Part shown: positions 13,894 to 16,510 of the stretch, one piece after another | How the letters are laid out: the number at the start of each line of letters is the position of its first letter | Position numbering within the stretch: position 1 is the stretch's first letter | Assembly: GCA_934668695.1 (NCBI GenBank) | Contig: CAKUOD010000024.1 | Location: 1 to 16,510, forward strand | Direction: 5' to 3' | Length of the DNA: 16,510 nt | Origin: an uncultured Collinsella sp. | GTDB lineage: Bacteria; Actinomycetota; Coriobacteriia; Coriobacteriales; Coriobacteriaceae | The notes under the pieces: generated by a model | Databases searched by the model: none | Told to the model about the DNA's origin: nothing | The model's input: only the letters and a program-made list of their open reading frames with translations | Program-made: the position numbers and the translations under genes

Positions 13894-15383
13894 GAGCTTC
13901 TCCTTTGGACCGTGACGTCGGGGCTCAGCGGGATGGACACCTCAAGCGTAAAGGGCGGGGCGGCGTGGACCTCCAGGCTGCCGCCCAGATCTTGTGCGAC
14001 ATGCCTCATACCAGGAATACCCGTTCCCTCGCGATACGATACGGGAGCGGGTGCGCCGTCGTTGGAAATGGTCATGCGCGCGACAGCGCACCCGTCCGGC
14101 GCCTCCTGCCACAAGCGTACCTGGACCTGGTGGGCCTGCGCATGCTTGGTGGCATTGGTCGAGGCCTCGCGAATAATCTGCAAAAACGCCGCGGCGATGC
14201 GCGCGTCGTCGGGAAGCGATCCCTCAACATCAATCTGTACGCTCACCAGACCAAAGGCATGAACGATATCGCCCAGCTGCTCTGCCGGCTCGCTGGCGCC
14301 GCCACTGCGCAGGTCGGCGGCGATCGAGCGCAGCAACGGATCGATCTGCTCGAGCGATTCGTCGTCCAGGCGCCCCTCTTCCAGATAGCGATGGAGAATG
14401 GAAAGGCGCTGCCCGATCACGTCGTGCACGCGGGCACGCATACGCAGGTAGGCCGCGTTGTCCGCAACTTTCTTAACCTCTTCGATCTGAGCCTGGAGTT
14501 CCTGGCCCGCAAGCTCGAGCAAGTGGTTGGCCTGCGCCAAACGGTCGTGGGCATGCGCGTACTCCGTCACGTCCAAGCCAATAATGCGTTCGAACGAACG
14601 ACCCGAAACCATAACATCGTCGCGCACAAATAGGCGAATCTCGGCGGAAGAAATCTCGATTACCGCACGCGCCTCACCAAAGCGGTCCAAGTCGATTCGA
14701 ACGCGGTTTTTGCTGCTCTCGGGCATCTGCGCGCTGAGTTTTCGAAGGCCGCTCCACGTATCGCTCATGTCGTGCAGGTCGGTAGGCATGTGAAGCTCCA
14801 CGAGGTTCTTGCGCATGCAGCGGTTCATGAGCAACGGGCGGCCCTTCGAATCCAGATACAGAATGCCCACGGGAATCACGTTGATAGTCTCGATCGTCGA
14901 GAACGCCGTGATGTCCTCCTGGCGGTTGCGCACATCCATCAAAAGCGCCGCGATGGACCGGAACAGGAAGAACGCGCCCTCCGCGATAAGGACCGCGGTC
15001 CATGACGGGCCCATGGCATAAACCACTGGCGGCGTCACGGCGGCAACGAGCAGCAGTTCGGCCAACATAACGGGGCGACGATAGTGCACCATAAGGACCA
15101 CGCCATAGATAGCGATCGCGGCGTTGAGCCATAGCAGTCCGCCTGCCGCCTCAGCGGCGACGTGAGGCGGCGCCACCAAATACGAGCCAGACAGCGCGAA
15201 CAGGACGACAGCCGAGATAATCAAGTGCAGCACAAGGCTCGCCTCGTAGGCGCAAATCACTTTGCGGTTGAAGGGCGAACGACGCGATGCGATGAGCGGA
15301 ACGTGGATGGTCTGCAGGCACGCCGCTAGGGCAAAGACGACGTCAAGTGCGACAATCTGGGGAAGGATAAGCGGGATCTGCAT
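13890..15383 (-). CDS. NarL-partner sensor histidine kinase (HisKA_3 type), membrane bound
   Basis: A 497-residue kinase. Five or six membrane helices occupy about residues 5-150, with short loops and no large extracellular domain, so the signal is likely sensed in the membrane. A PAS-like region (about 155-280) opens with AFSTIETINVIPVGILYLDSKGRPLLMN when read in two pieces. A coiled coil (280-312) leads to the dimerisation helix with phosphorylated H320 in RVHDVIGQRLSI. The ATPase domain has the N-box N410 in REASTNATKHA, NDG at 441-443, and the glycine-rich GTGIPGMRHV. All catalytic motifs look intact. Its start is either ATG 15383 (preferred, with GGTGA 6 nt upstream) or GTG 15389, which overlaps the upstream stop as GTGA. 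The partner is the overlapping response regulator. Confidence 0.92.
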   Translation of the reverse strand: MQIPLILPQIVALDVVFALAACLQTIHVPLIASRRSPFNRKVICAYEASLVLHLIISAVVLFALSGSYLVAPPHVAAEAAGGLLWLNAAIAIYGVVLMVHYRRPVMLAELLLVAAVTPPVVYAMGPSWTAVLIAEGAFFLFRSIAALLMDVRNRQEDITAFSTIETINVIPVGILYLDSKGRPLLMNRCMRKNLVELHMPTDLHDMSDTWSGLRKLSAQMPESSKNRVRIDLDRFGEARAVIEISSAEIRLFVRDDVMVSGRSFERIIGLDVTEYAHAHDRLAQANHLLELAGQELQAQIEEVKKVADNAAYLRMRARVHDVIGQRLSILHRYLEEGRLDDESLEQIDPLLRSIAADLRSGGASEPAEQLGDIVHAFGLVSVQIDVEGSLPDDARIAAAFLQIIREASTNATKHAQAHQVQVRLWQEAPDGCAVARMTISNDGAPAPVSYREGTGIPGMRHVAQDLGGSLEVHAAPPFTLEVSIPLSPDVTVQRRSS

Positions 15384-15385
15384 CG

Positions 15386-16510
15386 TCACTCACCCGCCCG
15401 CGGCATCAAGACAATCATGCGTAGCTGGCCGGGTTCGCCCTCAAGACGATACGCCACGTTGCGCCCCTGCAGCGCACTTTCGAGTTCGTGGGCGGCCGGC
15501 GTCTGCGACAAGTCTTCCTCGTCATCGGAAAAGAGCGTGGCACGCAGCTCGACGCTGCAACGGTCATGGTCGCTCAGGTGATACATGAGCGCCGGATGGT
15601 CGGTGGTGTAGGCGAAGAACGCAAAATCGTACACGCAGTCGTACAGCGCGCTCACCGCGCTGGCGTGCATCGGGCGTCGTATGGCGATGATCGACGCACA
15701 GTCGATATCGATAGTGCGCAGGTCACTTGCCAGCTCATTGGCGATCAGCTGAATCCGGTCGCGGTCAAAGCCGCTCTCTCCGTGCTGCGCCAAGGTGAGC
15801 GACCCCTTGCGCTTGCAATAGGCAACGAGCATCTTGGCGCACTGCAGCATGCGGTAACGCTCGTGCGAAGACGCCTCGTCGGTCAACGGCGGCAGCGAGC
15901 TCAGCAGGTCGTACATCTCTTCGAGCGCGCGAGCAAGCGCCTGGTCCACGTCTTGGACCAGCAGGGTCTCGGCCTCTTGATCTGCCAGATGCGTCTTAAG
16001 GTCGTAGTCGGCCGTGAGCAGTTCGTTTTGGCGCTGCAGCTCCATGCGACGATGCGCCAGCTCGCGGTTGAGCTCGTTGAGTTCCGACACGTCCTGGGCA
16101 AGCAGGGCCGATCCGCCCAACAGCGGAAAGGCGCGATACATCACATCGGGATCGGGCGCCACGGCAAAGGCGTGGGCATGCCCGTGCTCCTGGGCCCGCA
16201 GCTCCTCGCGCACACCCTCCGGCATTGGCTTTGACACCGGTGTGGCATAGACTTCCCGCAGGTCGCGCGTCAGCACTTTAAGATCGAGCGGCAGCGTGTC
16301 GAAGATGCCGGCGATATCGTGATACGACGGGATGACGCCGCAATCGAGGCAGATCTCCATCGTTACCACGCACAGCACGCAGTAGACGAGCGAAAAGTTG
16401 AGTTTCCATGCCCAAGGCACGCGTAGGGCGTATGAGATGGCAAAGAACGCGCCGCCCAGCAGCACGAGTGCCGCCGTGCCCGAAAAGCGCTGAATGCGGA
16501 AAGACGCAGA
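15386..16510 (-). CDS. Membrane sensor-like protein, N-terminus beyond the window; third member of the two-component operon
   Basis: The last 374 residues are present and the frame is open to the right edge, so the start is outside. Two or more membrane helices lie at the visible N-terminus (TAALVLLGGAFFAISYAL and NFSLVYCVLCVVTMEIC). A globular segment follows, then a long coiled coil (about residues 145-195, with ELNRELAHRRMELQRQNELL). The C-terminal ~180 residues resemble the layout of a degenerate histidine-kinase ATPase region, but I see no HDxxG box, N-box or glycine-rich loop. It may be a sensory partner or pseudokinase that tunes the downstream kinase. Its stop overlaps or abuts the kinase start, so the three genes are translationally coupled. 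A plain function assignment is not possible. Confidence 0.8.
   Translation of the reverse strand, partial: SASFRIQRFSGTAALVLLGGAFFAISYALRVPWAWKLNFSLVYCVLCVVTMEICLDCGVIPSYHDIAGIFDTLPLDLKVLTRDLREVYATPVSKPMPEGVREELRAQEHGHAHAFAVAPDPDVMYRAFPLLGGSALLAQDVSELNELNRELAHRRMELQRQNELLTADYDLKTHLADQEAETLLVQDVDQALARALEEMYDLLSSLPPLTDEASSHERYRMLQCAKMLVAYCKRKGSLTLAQHGESGFDRDRIQLIANELASDLRTIDIDCASIIAIRRPMHASAVSALYDCVYDFAFFAYTTDHPALMYHLSDHDRCSVELRATLFSDDEEDLSQTPAAHELESALQGRNVAYRLEGEPGQLRMIVLMPRAGE

Noticed and set aside
1..16510. tRNA, rRNA or complete insertion sequence
   Set aside because: No CCA-ended cloverleaf, rRNA core sequence or transposase with DDE or Y1 motifs was recognised on either strand by eye.

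Overview
The window is GC-rich and gene-dense. It reads like a chromosomal segment of a gut actinobacterium of the Coriobacteriia, most plausibly Collinsella or a close relative. That is an inference from three things: a LuxR-type regulator carried on a polytopic membrane domain, a beta-glucoside-family PTS permease beside intracellular glycan enzymes, and GTCCCC-containing intergenic hairpins. I could not run a search to confirm it.

Layout. (1) 1-128: 5' end of pyrE on the minus strand, leaving the window on the left. (2) 259-1803, minus: membrane-anchored LuxR-type regulator, closed by a strong intrinsic terminator. (3) 2066-8623: a probable glycan/glycoside utilisation region. A DUF4038/apiosidase-like glycoside hydrolase and a PTS EIIBC permease lie on the minus strand. 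An Ig-domain esterase and a DUF1593 nucleoside-hydrolase-like protein lie on the plus strand. The 490-bp divergent intergenic region in the middle is packed with GTTTAC hexamers, so one regulator may control both arms. None of the three enzymes has a signal peptide, so imported substrate would be processed in the cytoplasm. (4) 8867-12241, plus: a three-gene operon for two zinc-ribbon proteins (one with two membrane helices) and an SPFH/'virion core'-type protein ending in two zinc ribbons. It resembles the membrane-stress module ydjGHI of Bacillus subtilis, but no PspA-type gene is seen here. (5) 12322-13164, plus: an acidic lipoprotein. (6) 13273-16510, minus: three tightly overlapping genes for a membrane sensor-like protein (5' end beyond the window), a histidine kinase and a NarL-type response regulator. 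They converge on the lipoprotein gene at a bidirectional terminator.

Intergenic DNA is unusually structured. There is a 21-bp imperfect inverted repeat (1917-1983), a nested 125-bp palindrome (6857-6981), a perfect 27-bp palindrome (8684-8743), and the GTTTAC array (5125-5482). The most promising targets are the zinc-ribbon/SPFH operon, the GTTTAC array and the palindromic elements. No rRNA, tRNA, CRISPR array or complete insertion sequence was recognised.
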